Of a DNA stretch of 64,000 bases, positions 8,328-16,378 are shown one piece after another. A program made the translations under genes and the position numbers. Source of the stretch: VAZQ01 sp050179645 (GTDB lineage Bacteria; Pseudomonadota; Alphaproteobacteria; Rhizobiales; Xanthobacteraceae); the NCBI GenBank assembly GCA_050179645.1, contig JBFXEX010000008.1, positions 7,224 through 71,223 of the forward strand, read 5' to 3'. Position 1 is the stretch's first letter, and the number at the start of each line of letters is the position of its first letter. The notes under the pieces are model-generated. The model searched no databases. It saw only the letters and a program-made list of their open reading frames with translations, and had not been told where the DNA came from.

Positions 8328-10771
8328 GCTGGCGCGCGCTGCTCGACCGGGCCTCGGCCGGCGAAGTGCCATCGCGTAGCGAGGCATTCGCACTGCTCGA
8401 TTGCGACGATCTCGACACAATGATGACGTCCGCCGCAGCGCTGCGCGATGGGGCCCATGGCGCCAACGTGTCGTATTCGCGCAAGGTGTTCATCCCGCTG
8501 ACGCAGCTCTGCCGCGACAGCTGCCACTACTGCACCTTCGCGCATCCGCCGCGCCGCGGCAGCGCCGCCTACCTGACGCCGGACGAAGTCCTGTCGATCG
8601 CGCGCGCCGGCAAGGCGGCCGGCTGCAAAGAGGCGCTGTTCACGCTCGGCGACAAGCCGGAGCTGCGCTATCGCGCCGCCCGCGACGAGCTCGACCGGCT
8701 CGGCCACGACGGCACGATCTCGTATCTCGCAGCCAGCGCCAAACTGGTGTTCGACGAAACCGGACTGCTGCCACACGTCAACGCCGGCGTGATGCCGGTT
8801 GAGGACATCGCACGGCTGCGCGAGGTTTCGGTGTCGCAAGGTCTCATGCTGGAGACGGCGGCCGAGCGGCTGGCGCAACGCGGCGGCCCGCATTTCGGCT
8901 CGCCCGACAAGGTACCGGGCGTGCGGCTAGCGACCATCGCGGCGGCTGGCGAAGCGGCGGTGCCGTTCACCTCCGGCATTCTGATCGGAATCGGCGAGAC
9001 GCGGCAGGAGCGCATCGAGGCGCTGCTGGCGCTGCGCGACCTGCACGCGCGGCACGGCCACCTGCAGGAGATCATCGTCCAGAATTTCCGCGCCAAGCCG
9101 GGCACGCGGATGGCCCAGCATGCCGAGCCGTCGCTCGACGACCATCTCTGGACCATCGCCGTTGCTCGCATTCTGTTCGGCGCCACGATGAACATCCAGG
9201 CGCCGCCCAATCTCGCCGACGGCGCGCTGCCGCGCCTGATCGCGGCCGGCATCAACGACTGGGGTGGCGTGTCGCCGGTCACGCCCGATCACGTCAATCC
9301 GGAGCGGCCGTGGCCGGAAATCGCACGGCTCGCCGCAGCGACGGCAGAGGCCGGCAAGGTACTGCTCGAGCGGCTTGCGGTTTATCCTGGCTATGTGAGC
9401 GAGACTGCCCGCTGGATCGCGCCGTCCTTGCGGCCGACAACTTTGCGGATGGCCGATGCCGAAGGCTTCGCCCGCACAGAACCATGGACGCCCGGCGCCG
9501 CCGTATCGCCGCCGCCGATGCCGGCCATTGGTCCGCGCGCCGGACTGCTGACGCCGATTATCGACCGCGCGATCGCCGGCCGCGATCTGAGCGAAGGCGA
9601 AGTGGTTGCGCTGTTTGCGGCGCGCGGGGCGAGCTTCCACGAAGTCTGCTCCGCCGCCGATGCGCTGCGCGCCGCCACTGTGGGCGAGCGCGTGAGCTAC
9701 GTCGTCACCCGCAACATCAACTACACCAATGTCTGCGCCTACCGCTGCACGTTCTGCGCCTTCTCCAAGGGCAAGACGCACGAGCACCTGCGCGGCCGGC
9801 CCTACGACCTGCCGCTGGACGAGATCGTACGCCGTTGTCGCGAAGCATGGGAGCGCGGCGGCACTGAGGTCTGCCTGCAAGGCGGCATTCATCCGAGCTA
9901 CACCGGCGAGACTTATCTGGCGATCTGCCGCACGATCAAACGTGCGCTTCCGGACCTGCACATCCATGCGTTCTCGCCACTCGAAGTTTCGCAGGGCGCC
10001 GCAACGCTGGGGCTGAGCGTTTCTGACTTGCTTGCGGAACTGAAATCGCTCGGGCTCGGCTCGCTGCCCGGCACCGCGGCGGAAATCCTCGACGACGAGG
10101 TCCGCGCCGTGATCTGTCCCGACAAGGTGACGACACAGCAATGGCTCGACGTGATCGAGGCGGCGCACCGCCTCGGCTTGCGGACCACCGCGACGATCAT
10201 GTTCGGACACGTCGACCGCCCGGTGCACTGGGCGCGCCACTTGTTGCACCTGCGCCGGCTGCAGGCGAAGACCGGTGGCTTCACCGAATTCGTCCCCCTG
10301 CCGTTCGTGCCGATGGAAGCGCCGATGCAGTTGCGCGGGCAGAGCCGCTTCGGGCCCACCTATCGGGAAGCCGTGCTGATGCACGCCGTCGCGCGTCTCG
10401 CACTTCATCCACTGATTCCGAACATCCAAACGTCGTGGGTGAAGATGGGACCGGACGGCGCCGCTGCGTGCCTCAAGGCCGGCGCCAACGACCTCGGCGG
10501 CACGCTGATGAACGAGAGCATCACGCGCGCAGCCGGCGCGCAGCATGGCCAGGAGATGTCTCCGGAGGCGATGGAGGCGCTGATTCGCTCGCTCGGCCGC
10601 GAGCCCTGGCAGCGCACGACGCTCTACCGCGAAGCGCCAACCGGACAGGTCTCCGCTTCGTTCGGCGCGGCTCCGCTCAGTTCGCCGATCGACACCTCGC
10701 CGATCAAGACGCCGCCGGTACGAACACGGGTATCGACAGAGCTTCGTCCAACCGCTCGAATGCGATCCTGA
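8324..10771 (+). CDS. fbiC: Fused 7,8-didemethyl-8-hydroxy-5-deazariboflavin (Fo) synthase, CofG-CofH fusion
   Basis: 815 residues made of two radical-SAM halves. The CofG half has Cys63-x3-Cys67-x2-Cys70 (QLCRDSCHYCTF) and the CofH half has Cys471-x3-Cys475-x2-Cys478 (NVCAYRCTFCAF). Together they build the deazaflavin Fo from tyrosine and 5-amino-6-ribitylaminouracil. The fused arrangement is the actinobacterial FbiC form; archaea and cyanobacteria use separate CofG and CofH. ATG 8324 overlaps the cofC stop by 4 bases, so I chose it over a longer in-frame extension. The last 20-30 residues (SSPIDTSPIKTPPVRTR onward) are low in conservation, and their codons lie under the 3' end of the convergent DUF35 gene. 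Confidence 0.95.
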   Translation: MSWRALLDRASAGEVPSRSEAFALLDCDDLDTMMTSAAALRDGAHGANVSYSRKVFIPLTQLCRDSCHYCTFAHPPRRGSAAYLTPDEVLSIARAGKAAGCKEALFTLGDKPELRYRAARDELDRLGHDGTISYLAASAKLVFDETGLLPHVNAGVMPVEDIARLREVSVSQGLMLETAAERLAQRGGPHFGSPDKVPGVRLATIAAAGEAAVPFTSGILIGIGETRQERIEALLALRDLHARHGHLQEIIVQNFRAKPGTRMAQHAEPSLDDHLWTIAVARILFGATMNIQAPPNLADGALPRLIAAGINDWGGVSPVTPDHVNPERPWPEIARLAAATAEAGKVLLERLAVYPGYVSETARWIAPSLRPTTLRMADAEGFARTEPWTPGAAVSPPPMPAIGPRAGLLTPIIDRAIAGRDLSEGEVVALFAARGASFHEVCSAADALRAATVGERVSYVVTRNINYTNVCAYRCTFCAFSKGKTHEHLRGRPYDLPLDEIVRRCREAWERGGTEVCLQGGIHPSYTGETYLAICRTIKRALPDLHIHAFSPLEVSQGAATLGLSVSDLLAELKSLGLGSLPGTAAEILDDEVRAVICPDKVTTQQWLDVIEAAHRLGLRTTATIMFGHVDRPVHWARHLLHLRRLQAKTGGFTEFVPLPFVPMEAPMQLRGQSRFGPTYREAVLMHAVARLALHPLIPNIQTSWVKMGPDGAAACLKAGANDLGGTLMNESITRAAGAQHGQEMSPEAMEALIRSLGREPWQRTTLYREAPTGQVSASFGAAPLSSPIDTSPIKTPPVRTRVSTELRPTARMRS

Positions 10772-11126
10772 CATCGAGCCCGACCGTCAGCCTGGCGTTG
10801 TCGACGTCGATCACATTGCTCAGCAGGATCGGCCCCTCGTCGAGTTCGATCAGCGCGACATTGTACGGCACGCGGCCTTCCCAGGCCGGGTGATAGGCGC
10901 GCTGGAAGACCACGAACGAGAACACCTTGCCGCGGCCGCTGACCGCCTGCCACTCGGTCTCGGCCGACAGGCACTCCGGGCAGACGATCGCGGCCGGATA
11001 TCGAAGGTGACCGCACGAGCGGCAGCGCTGCAGCCGCAACTCGCCGCGCGCGCACGCATCCCAGAACGGGCGGTTCACATCGTTGATGGTCGGGCGGATC
11101 GGCTCCGACTTGGATGCGTCGCTCAT
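10704..11126 (-). CDS. Zn-ribbon OB-fold protein, DUF35 family
   Basis: 140 residues. An N-terminal helix region is followed by a complete zinc ribbon, CRSCGHLRYP...CPECLS (two CxxC pairs at about residues 35-53), and an OB-fold (GRGKVFSFVVFQRAYHPAWE; VPYNVALIELDEGPILLSN). DUF35 proteins bind thiolase-superfamily partners; in actinobacterial steroid degradation the DUF35 part of ChsH2 is needed for activity of the Ltp2 aldolase. Here it is the next gene after a thiolase-fold protein (1 base between them), so the two very likely form a complex. Its last 68 bases overlap the fbiC 3' end on the opposite strand. Confidence 0.9.
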   Translation of the reverse strand: MSDASKSEPIRPTINDVNRPFWDACARGELRLQRCRSCGHLRYPAAIVCPECLSAETEWQAVSGRGKVFSFVVFQRAYHPAWEGRVPYNVALIELDEGPILLSNVIDVDNARLTVGLDVRIAFERLDEALSIPVFVPAAS

Positions 11127-11127
11127 G

Positions 11128-12267
11128 TCAGTGTCCCAGGATCAAGCAGCTTGCGGTGTTGAGTGTCATGCCGCGGCCAGTGACGAGGCACAGCTCGGCA
11201 TCTTTGACCTGCCGCTCGCCGCATTCGCCGCGGAGTTGCCGCACGCCCTCGACAATATGCAGCCAGCCCTGCATGTAGGACTCCGACAGATTGCCACCGG
11301 CGGTGTTGATCGGCAGTTCGCCGCCAAGCCCGATGCGGGTACTGCCATCGACGAACGCGCCGGCCTCGCCCAGCTGGCAGAAGCCGGCGTGTTCCAGCCA
11401 GAACAGCACCGCGACCGTGAAGTTGTCGTAGAGCTGCGCCACGTCGATGTCGGCCGGCGAAACGCCCGCCATGCGGTAGGCGTCCGCGACGCAGTGCTGC
11501 TGGTGTGGCAGGTACCACCAGTCGCGGACGCGAAGGTTGCCGGTGGTGTGGCCCTGCCCCATGCCCCAGATCGACACCGGACGCTTGGCGCAATCGCGCG
11601 CCCGTTCGGGCGAGGTGACGATGACGCAGACCGCGCCGTCGCTGATCAGGCAGCAGTCGAGCAGCCGCAGCGGATCGACGATGAGCCGCGAATTCTGATG
11701 GTCGTCGATGGTGATCGGATCACGCATCACGGCGTTCGGATTCATCGAGGCATGCCGGCGGCAGGTCACCGCGATCCAGCCGAGATGCTCCGAGCGCGAG
11801 CCATAAAGCGCCATGTGGCGGCGGAAGCCCATGGCGCTGTTGGCGGCATTGCCGAACATGCCCCAGACGCCCCAGGAATCGTCGCCGCCGGCCGCCGCCG
11901 CGAACCGCGAGCCGCCGGTGCGCGCGGTGTCGGCGAAGATGCACGCCACGGTTTTCGCCATGCCGGTCGCGATTGCCATAGCGGCGATCTGGATGAGCGC
12001 GCCGCCGGTCGCGCCGCCCATCGTCATGCTGCCGGTGAAGAGCGGATCAATCCCAAGAAGCTCGCCGACGTTGAGATAGTTCTTCGCGCCCTCGGGGGAG
12101 GTCGTGCCCGGCATGGTGAGCAGGCCGTCGACCTCGCGCTTGTCGATGCCGCTGTCCGCGAGCGCCAGCCGGAACGCCTCGGCGGCGAGCGACAGCGGCG
12201 TCTCGTCCGGCAGTTTGCCCTGCCGCGTCGCGCCGACGCCGGCGATTGCCGCCTGCCGCCACGCCAT
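11128..12267 (-). CDS. Thiolase-fold lipid-transfer protein, probable Ltp2-like CoA-ester retro-aldolase
   Basis: 379 residues from ATG 12267. Thiolase-superfamily layout is clear (AAIAGVGATRQGKL at the N-terminus, LISDGAVCVIVTS in the middle, INTAGGNLSESYMQG near the C-terminus), but the catalytic residues are not those of a thiolase. The nucleophile block, normally CASG, reads GATG (about 85-88). The HDCFT block reads YDNFT (Tyr280), and the GHPxGATG block reads NTAGGNLSESY (Tyr331). Loss of the Cys together with two tyrosines about 50 residues apart is the pattern I recall for Ltp2, the steroid side-chain aldolase. With the DUF35 partner downstream and an enoyl-CoA hydratase upstream, retro-aldol cleavage of a 3-hydroxyacyl-CoA is the best guess. 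Fold is certain, reaction inferred. Confidence 0.85.
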   Translation of the reverse strand: MAWRQAAIAGVGATRQGKLPDETPLSLAAEAFRLALADSGIDKREVDGLLTMPGTTSPEGAKNYLNVGELLGIDPLFTGSMTMGGATGGALIQIAAMAIATGMAKTVACIFADTARTGGSRFAAAAGGDDSWGVWGMFGNAANSAMGFRRHMALYGSRSEHLGWIAVTCRRHASMNPNAVMRDPITIDDHQNSRLIVDPLRLLDCCLISDGAVCVIVTSPERARDCAKRPVSIWGMGQGHTTGNLRVRDWWYLPHQQHCVADAYRMAGVSPADIDVAQLYDNFTVAVLFWLEHAGFCQLGEAGAFVDGSTRIGLGGELPINTAGGNLSESYMQGWLHIVEGVRQLRGECGERQVKDAELCLVTGRGMTLNTASCLILGH

Positions 12268-12268
12268 C

Positions 12269-13027
12269 TCACTTCCCCTTGAACACCGGTGCCCGCTTTT
12301 CGCGGAACGCCGCACGACCCTCGGCACGATCCTCGGTCAGGGCCAGTTCCTTGAACAATTCGCGCTCGAAATCGAGTTCCTCGACAACATGCATCCCGGC
12401 GGCGAGCCGCATCGACCGCTTGGAGGCGATGACCGCGAGCGGCGCATTGCGCGCGATCGTCGTGGCGATCGTCATCGCGCTTTCCATCAGCCGGTCGGGC
12501 TCGCAGAGTTCGGACACCAGCCCGGCGGCGAGCGCACGCCCGGCGTCGATCGGTTCCCCGGTCAGGATCATGCGCGCGGCGAGAGTCGGACCGACGACGG
12601 TCACCAGCCGCTGCGTCCCGCCGCTGCCCGCCATGCTGCCGATCTTGACCTCGGGCAGCGCGAAGCGCGCCGTGGTCGCGGCGATCCGGATGTCGCAGGC
12701 GAGCGCAATCTCGAGCCCGCCGCCATAGGCCAGTCCGTTGATCGCCGCGATGGTCGGCTTGGCGAAACGGTCGAGCGGCTCGACGATGCGCGGCCGCTCG
12801 ATCTCGGGGGGCGACATCGGCGTGGCCGACAGGTCGCCGCCGGCGCTGAAGGCCTGCGACCCGGCTCCGGTGACGATCACGACGCGGACCGCGGGGTCGG
12901 CGTCGAATGCGGCAAACGCCGTGAATAGCTCGGTGCGCATCTCGCCGCTGATGGCGTTGCGCTTGTCCGGCCGGTTGAGGGTGACGCGTACGATTGCGCC
13001 TTCGGTCTGAATCAACAGCGTATTCAA
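12269..13027 (-). CDS. Enoyl-CoA hydratase/isomerase family protein (crotonase)
   Basis: 252 residues from a TTG start at 13027 that overlaps the upstream CoA-transferase stop (TTGA). Crotonase signatures: oxyanion-hole AFSAGGD (about 60-65) and GLAYGGGLEIALACD (98-112), then FALPEVKIGSMAGSGGTQR. Both catalytic glutamates are present at 106 and 126, the 20-residue spacing seen in true hydratases (Glu144/Glu164 of the rat enzyme). So hydration of an enoyl-CoA to a 3-hydroxyacyl-CoA is favoured over isomerase-only activity. The product would be the natural substrate for the thiolase-fold/DUF35 pair encoded immediately downstream; 1 base separates the two genes. Confidence 0.9.
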   Translation of the reverse strand: MNTLLIQTEGAIVRVTLNRPDKRNAISGEMRTELFTAFAAFDADPAVRVVIVTGAGSQAFSAGGDLSATPMSPPEIERPRIVEPLDRFAKPTIAAINGLAYGGGLEIALACDIRIAATTARFALPEVKIGSMAGSGGTQRLVTVVGPTLAARMILTGEPIDAGRALAAGLVSELCEPDRLMESAMTIATTIARNAPLAVIASKRSMRLAAGMHVVEELDFERELFKELALTEDRAEGRAAFREKRAPVFKGK

Positions 13028-14232
13028 TAGAACACCTTCTCCTCGATCAGGCGCCGGCATTCGGCCTCGTCGAAACCGAGCAGCGCCGTTGCGACCTCGA
13101 CGGTATGCTGGCCCAAGAGCGGCGGCGGGCCCGGAACGCAGCGTTCCTCTCCGACGGTACGGAACGGCGGCTTGTTCACCAGGACCGAACCCATCTCGGG
13201 ATGATCGACGTGCTCCCAGTACCGACGCGCCCAAAGTTGCGGGTCGTCCGCCACTTCGGCGCTGGTCTCTACCACGGCGGCGGCGACACCGTGATGCTGC
13301 AGCCGGTCGACCAGCTCTGACGGTGTGCATCGCTCCGTCTCCTGCGCGAGCCGGCGCTCGACCTCGCCCACGTCGTGCTGCCGGCCGGCGAGCGTCGCGT
13401 AGGCCGGGCTGCGCATCCACTCGGGCGAACCGAGCGCGGCGGCGAGGCCCTGCCACTGCGCGTCGTCGGCAACCTCGATCGCGCACCAGGAGTCGTCGTC
13501 CCGGCACGGGAACACGCCGCGCGGCACCGCATCCACGCTGCGGTTGCCGTCGATTTGCGGCAAGGCGCCATCGGCCGAACAGGCGAGCACCTGTGGCCCG
13601 AGCACATTCACGGTCGACTCGATCTGCGCCAGCTCGATGAATTGCCCCTCACCGGTGCGCTCGCGATGGACCGCGGCAGCGAGAAGTGCAACCAGCGCGT
13701 GGCCCGGATTAGGCGCGTGATCCGGATAGTGCGTGCCGGTGCCGATCGGCGGGCGGCCGGGCTTGCCCGCCATTGAGACGAGCCCGCACAGCGCCGCGAT
13801 GGTCGAGCCGAAGCCGATATAGTCGCGGTGCGGTCCGCTCGATCCCTGCATCGGCATCGACAGATAGATCACGGACGGATTGACCGCCGTGACCGCCTCG
13901 TAGCCGAGGCCCCACTTCTCCATCACGCCGGGCCGGAAATTGTTGCTGACGATCGAGCAGCGTGTTGCCAGCTGCAGCGCGATCTCCTGCGCGCGCGGCT
14001 GCGACATGTTGAGCGCGAGGCTCTTCTTGCTGGTGTTGCGTGACGCGAAATAGCCGGAGCTTTCGAGCGGCGCGGCGCCGGGACGATGCGGCGGCGAGAG
14101 CCGCAGGTTGTCCGGGTGCGCTCGGGATTCGACTTTGATGACCTCGGCGCCGAGGTCGGCGAGGACGCGGGTGACGAACGCACCGGCGCCGATCCAGCAG
14201 AAGTCCAGCACGCGGAGACCGTCGAGCCGCAT
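13024..14232 (-). CDS. Class III CoA-transferase (CaiB/BaiF), canonical Asp
   Basis: 402 residues. The N-terminal RVLDFCWIGAGAFVTRVLAD and LGAEVIKVESRAHPDNLR blocks, SLALNMSQPRAQEIALQLA, and GEGQFIELAQIES are family-wide. The catalytic aspartate that forms the acyl anhydride appears as Asp171 in GTHYPDHAPNPGHAL. The enzyme moves CoA between carboxylic acids without ATP. It is preceded by a second CaiB/BaiF gene 6 bases upstream that has Glu at the corresponding place, which suggests a heteromeric transferase with this chain as the catalytic subunit. Donor and acceptor acids are unknown. Confidence 0.9.
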   Translation of the reverse strand: MRLDGLRVLDFCWIGAGAFVTRVLADLGAEVIKVESRAHPDNLRLSPPHRPGAAPLESSGYFASRNTSKKSLALNMSQPRAQEIALQLATRCSIVSNNFRPGVMEKWGLGYEAVTAVNPSVIYLSMPMQGSSGPHRDYIGFGSTIAALCGLVSMAGKPGRPPIGTGTHYPDHAPNPGHALVALLAAAVHRERTGEGQFIELAQIESTVNVLGPQVLACSADGALPQIDGNRSVDAVPRGVFPCRDDDSWCAIEVADDAQWQGLAAALGSPEWMRSPAYATLAGRQHDVGEVERRLAQETERCTPSELVDRLQHHGVAAAVVETSAEVADDPQLWARRYWEHVDHPEMGSVLVNKPPFRTVGEERCVPGPPPLLGQHTVEVATALLGFDEAECRRLIEEKVFY

Positions 14233-14238
14233 GTATCT

Positions 14239-15438
14239 TCAGCCCTCGGCCGCCGCCGGCGAGACCGCGGCACCAGGTTCGCCGAGCCGCGGCGCCGGAC
14301 CCTGGCGGCGCGCCGGGGTGCGCGCGAGCCGGTAGGGCGGCCCGGGAAATGCGATCTCCCGCTGCAGGGTCGCGTCGAACTCCCGCTGGAAGTAGCCGTT
14401 GGCGGCAAGCTGCGGGTCCTGCAGCACGTCCGCAATGCTGTTCACCGGAGCCAGCGCAATCTGCCGGGCCTGTCCCTCGCGATAGAGCTGCTGCTTGCCG
14501 CGGGTGCGGCAGAACGCGCCGAAGATGTCGGCAAAGCGCGCAATGCCTTCGGGCGACTGGCGGAACTTGAAGTCGCGCCATTGCGGTTCGAGCAGCGCGG
14601 CGCCGCCGGGCGTGTCGGATTGCGCGACCCACTCGGTCAGCGCCACGAACGCCCTGGCGGTGCCGAGGCGGCCCGCGACCACACTGATGTAGCCGTCCCG
14701 GCAGGGATAAACGCCGGTGCCGGCTTCGCGCGCACCGTCGCCGTGGCGGCGGCGCACGTTGCGATGGATCGACCATTCGGCGATGGCATCTTCGAGCGCG
14801 AAGGCGACGCTTTCCTGCGCCGAGACGTCGATCCACTGGCCTTTGCCAGTTTGCGTCCGCTCGTAAAGCGCCGCGAGCGTCGCCACCGCACCGAAGATTC
14901 CCGCCGCCAGCAACGCCTGCTCGCCGTGGATCGCGAGCGGCTCGGTATCGCGATAGCCGCCGAGGGCCAGGAGCCCGCCCGCGGCCAGCACCGTCAGGTC
15001 GGTGGCGCGATGGTGCGCGTACGGCCCCTCAAGGCCGAACGGCGTAATCGAGACGACGATCAGACCAGGATTGCGCTGCCGGATGGTATCGAAGCCGAGG
15101 TCGGCCGCGGCAAGCCCGCCGCCGTCGGGCGTCTCGATGATGACATCGCTCCCATTGGCCAGTTCGGCGAACCTGGCGCGCCCGTCCGCCGAGGTGAGAT
15201 CAAGCGCGAGGCTGCGCTTGCCGGCATCGAGAAACGCGTGCGCGAAACTGAAGACCTCGCCATCCGGCAACTGCTGCAACGGCTCCAGCCGGCGAACCGG
15301 CGAACCTGACGGCGGTTCGACCCGCACCACCTCGGCGCCGAGGTCGGCGAGCAGCCGTCCCGCATAGGCGGCGTGGTTGGTGCTGAGATCGAGCACCCGC
15401 AGGCCGGCGAGCGCCGCGGGAGTTCGCCCGGCCGCCAT
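14239..15438 (-). CDS. Class III CoA-transferase (CaiB/BaiF), Glu at the catalytic position
   Basis: 399 residues. The CaiB/BaiF frame is intact: LRVLDLSTNHAAYAGRLLAD, LGAEVVRVEPPSG, SLALDLTSADGRARF, VVSITPFGLEGPYA, TGKGQWIDVSAQES. Aligning by eye on the common TGxGQ block puts Glu173 (IHGEQALLAAG) where the neighbouring paralogue has Asp171. In heteromeric class III transferases such as BbsEF of benzylsuccinate metabolism only one subunit carries the nucleophilic Asp, so this chain may be the structural partner. Alternatively Glu may serve as nucleophile. Its start codon overlaps the rpiR-type regulator stop by one base. Confidence 0.87.
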   Translation of the reverse strand: MAAGRTPAALAGLRVLDLSTNHAAYAGRLLADLGAEVVRVEPPSGSPVRRLEPLQQLPDGEVFSFAHAFLDAGKRSLALDLTSADGRARFAELANGSDVIIETPDGGGLAAADLGFDTIRQRNPGLIVVSITPFGLEGPYAHHRATDLTVLAAGGLLALGGYRDTEPLAIHGEQALLAAGIFGAVATLAALYERTQTGKGQWIDVSAQESVAFALEDAIAEWSIHRNVRRRHGDGAREAGTGVYPCRDGYISVVAGRLGTARAFVALTEWVAQSDTPGGAALLEPQWRDFKFRQSPEGIARFADIFGAFCRTRGKQQLYREGQARQIALAPVNSIADVLQDPQLAANGYFQREFDATLQREIAFPGPPYRLARTPARRQGPAPRLGEPGAAVSPAAAEG

Positions 15439-16367
15439 CAGTCGGTCTCGTCAAGTTTCAACAGGAAAGCGTCCCATCGATTCATCAGCTGGTCGTGCTG
15501 GCTGTAGCGTTCGAGCGCGGCGGTACCGCGCGCCGCCAGCACACCGTTGAGCAGCGCATTGGCGACCGCCATCGGCGCCACCAAAGAATTCTGCATGCCG
15601 GTGCCCGACGATGCCGCGAGCAGCACCACGTCGGCGATCTGCCCGACCGCCGAAATCGGCGAGTCCGTAACGGCAATCACCTTCGCGCCCTGTTCCTTCG
15701 ACCAGACGGCAATGCGGTGCGTCGAGGCCGCATACCGCGGGAACGTGAAGGCGACGACGCAGTCCTCGGACTTGATCTCTGCCAGCCGCACGTTCGCAAA
15801 AGCATCGCTCGAGGCGAGCAGCGTAATATCCGGACGCAGCCGGTCGAGAATCAGGCCGAAGTAGTTCGCCACCGGAAAAGTCGAGAAGCCGGCGGTGACG
15901 TAGACTCGGCGGGCGCGGGCGATCAGGTTGATGGCGCGGCCGAAAATTCCCGGGTCGATGCCCTCGATGGTGCGATGGAGGTTCTGCCAGTCGTGGCTGA
16001 ACGACGCGCCAAAACTCGTGCCGTCGAGATGCGCGCCTTTGCCCTGGCGCTCAGCGATCGGATTGCCGGTGCGCGAGAGCTGACCGCGCACCAGTTCCCG
16101 CATCCGCTCCTGCAGATCGGGGAAGCCATTGAGCCCGAGCCGGTAGGTGAAGCGCACCACGGTCGAAGGATTAACGTCGAGCTTCGCGGCCATCTGATCG
16201 ACCGTGGAAAACGCCACGGTCTGCGGATGCTCGACAATGAACTCGGCGATCCGCTTCTGCGATTGCGTCAGCCGGTCGTAGTTGCGACGCAGTTCCTCGA
16301 TGACGTCGCCGGAACTGATCGCGGCGCCGCGGCCTTCCGTCCGTGCTTCGCTCTTGCGGGTCGTCAT
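15438..16367 (-). CDS. MurR/RpiR family transcriptional regulator (HTH + SIS)
   Basis: 309 residues from ATG 16367. The N-terminal HTH_6 domain (about 18-95) contains LTQSQKRIAEFIVEHPQTVA, FSTVDQMAAKLDVNPSTVVR, FTYRLGLNGFPDLQ. The C-terminal SIS domain (about 130-270) has VYVTAGFSTFPVANYFG, CVVAFTFPRYAASTHRI and AKVIAVTDSPISAVGQIADV. SIS domains in this family sense phosphosugars or other small metabolites. It lies inside the CoA operon, 11 bases after the TPP-enzyme gene, so it is probably the local regulator. The inverted repeat TGCAAC-N7-GTTGCA upstream of the operon (18194-18212) is a candidate binding site. Confidence 0.9.
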   Translation of the reverse strand: MTTRKSEARTEGRGAAISSGDVIEELRRNYDRLTQSQKRIAEFIVEHPQTVAFSTVDQMAAKLDVNPSTVVRFTYRLGLNGFPDLQERMRELVRGQLSRTGNPIAERQGKGAHLDGTSFGASFSHDWQNLHRTIEGIDPGIFGRAINLIARARRVYVTAGFSTFPVANYFGLILDRLRPDITLLASSDAFANVRLAEIKSEDCVVAFTFPRYAASTHRIAVWSKEQGAKVIAVTDSPISAVGQIADVVLLAASSGTGMQNSLVAPMAVANALLNGVLAARGTAALERYSQHDQLMNRWDAFLLKLDETD

Positions 16368-16378
16368 GGCGCGGTCAC

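Noticed and set aside
11128..12267. Calling the operon thiolase-fold gene an acetyl-CoA acetyltransferase
   Set aside because: The nucleophilic Cys and the usual His motifs are replaced; the true thiolase in this window (21442-22608) keeps them.
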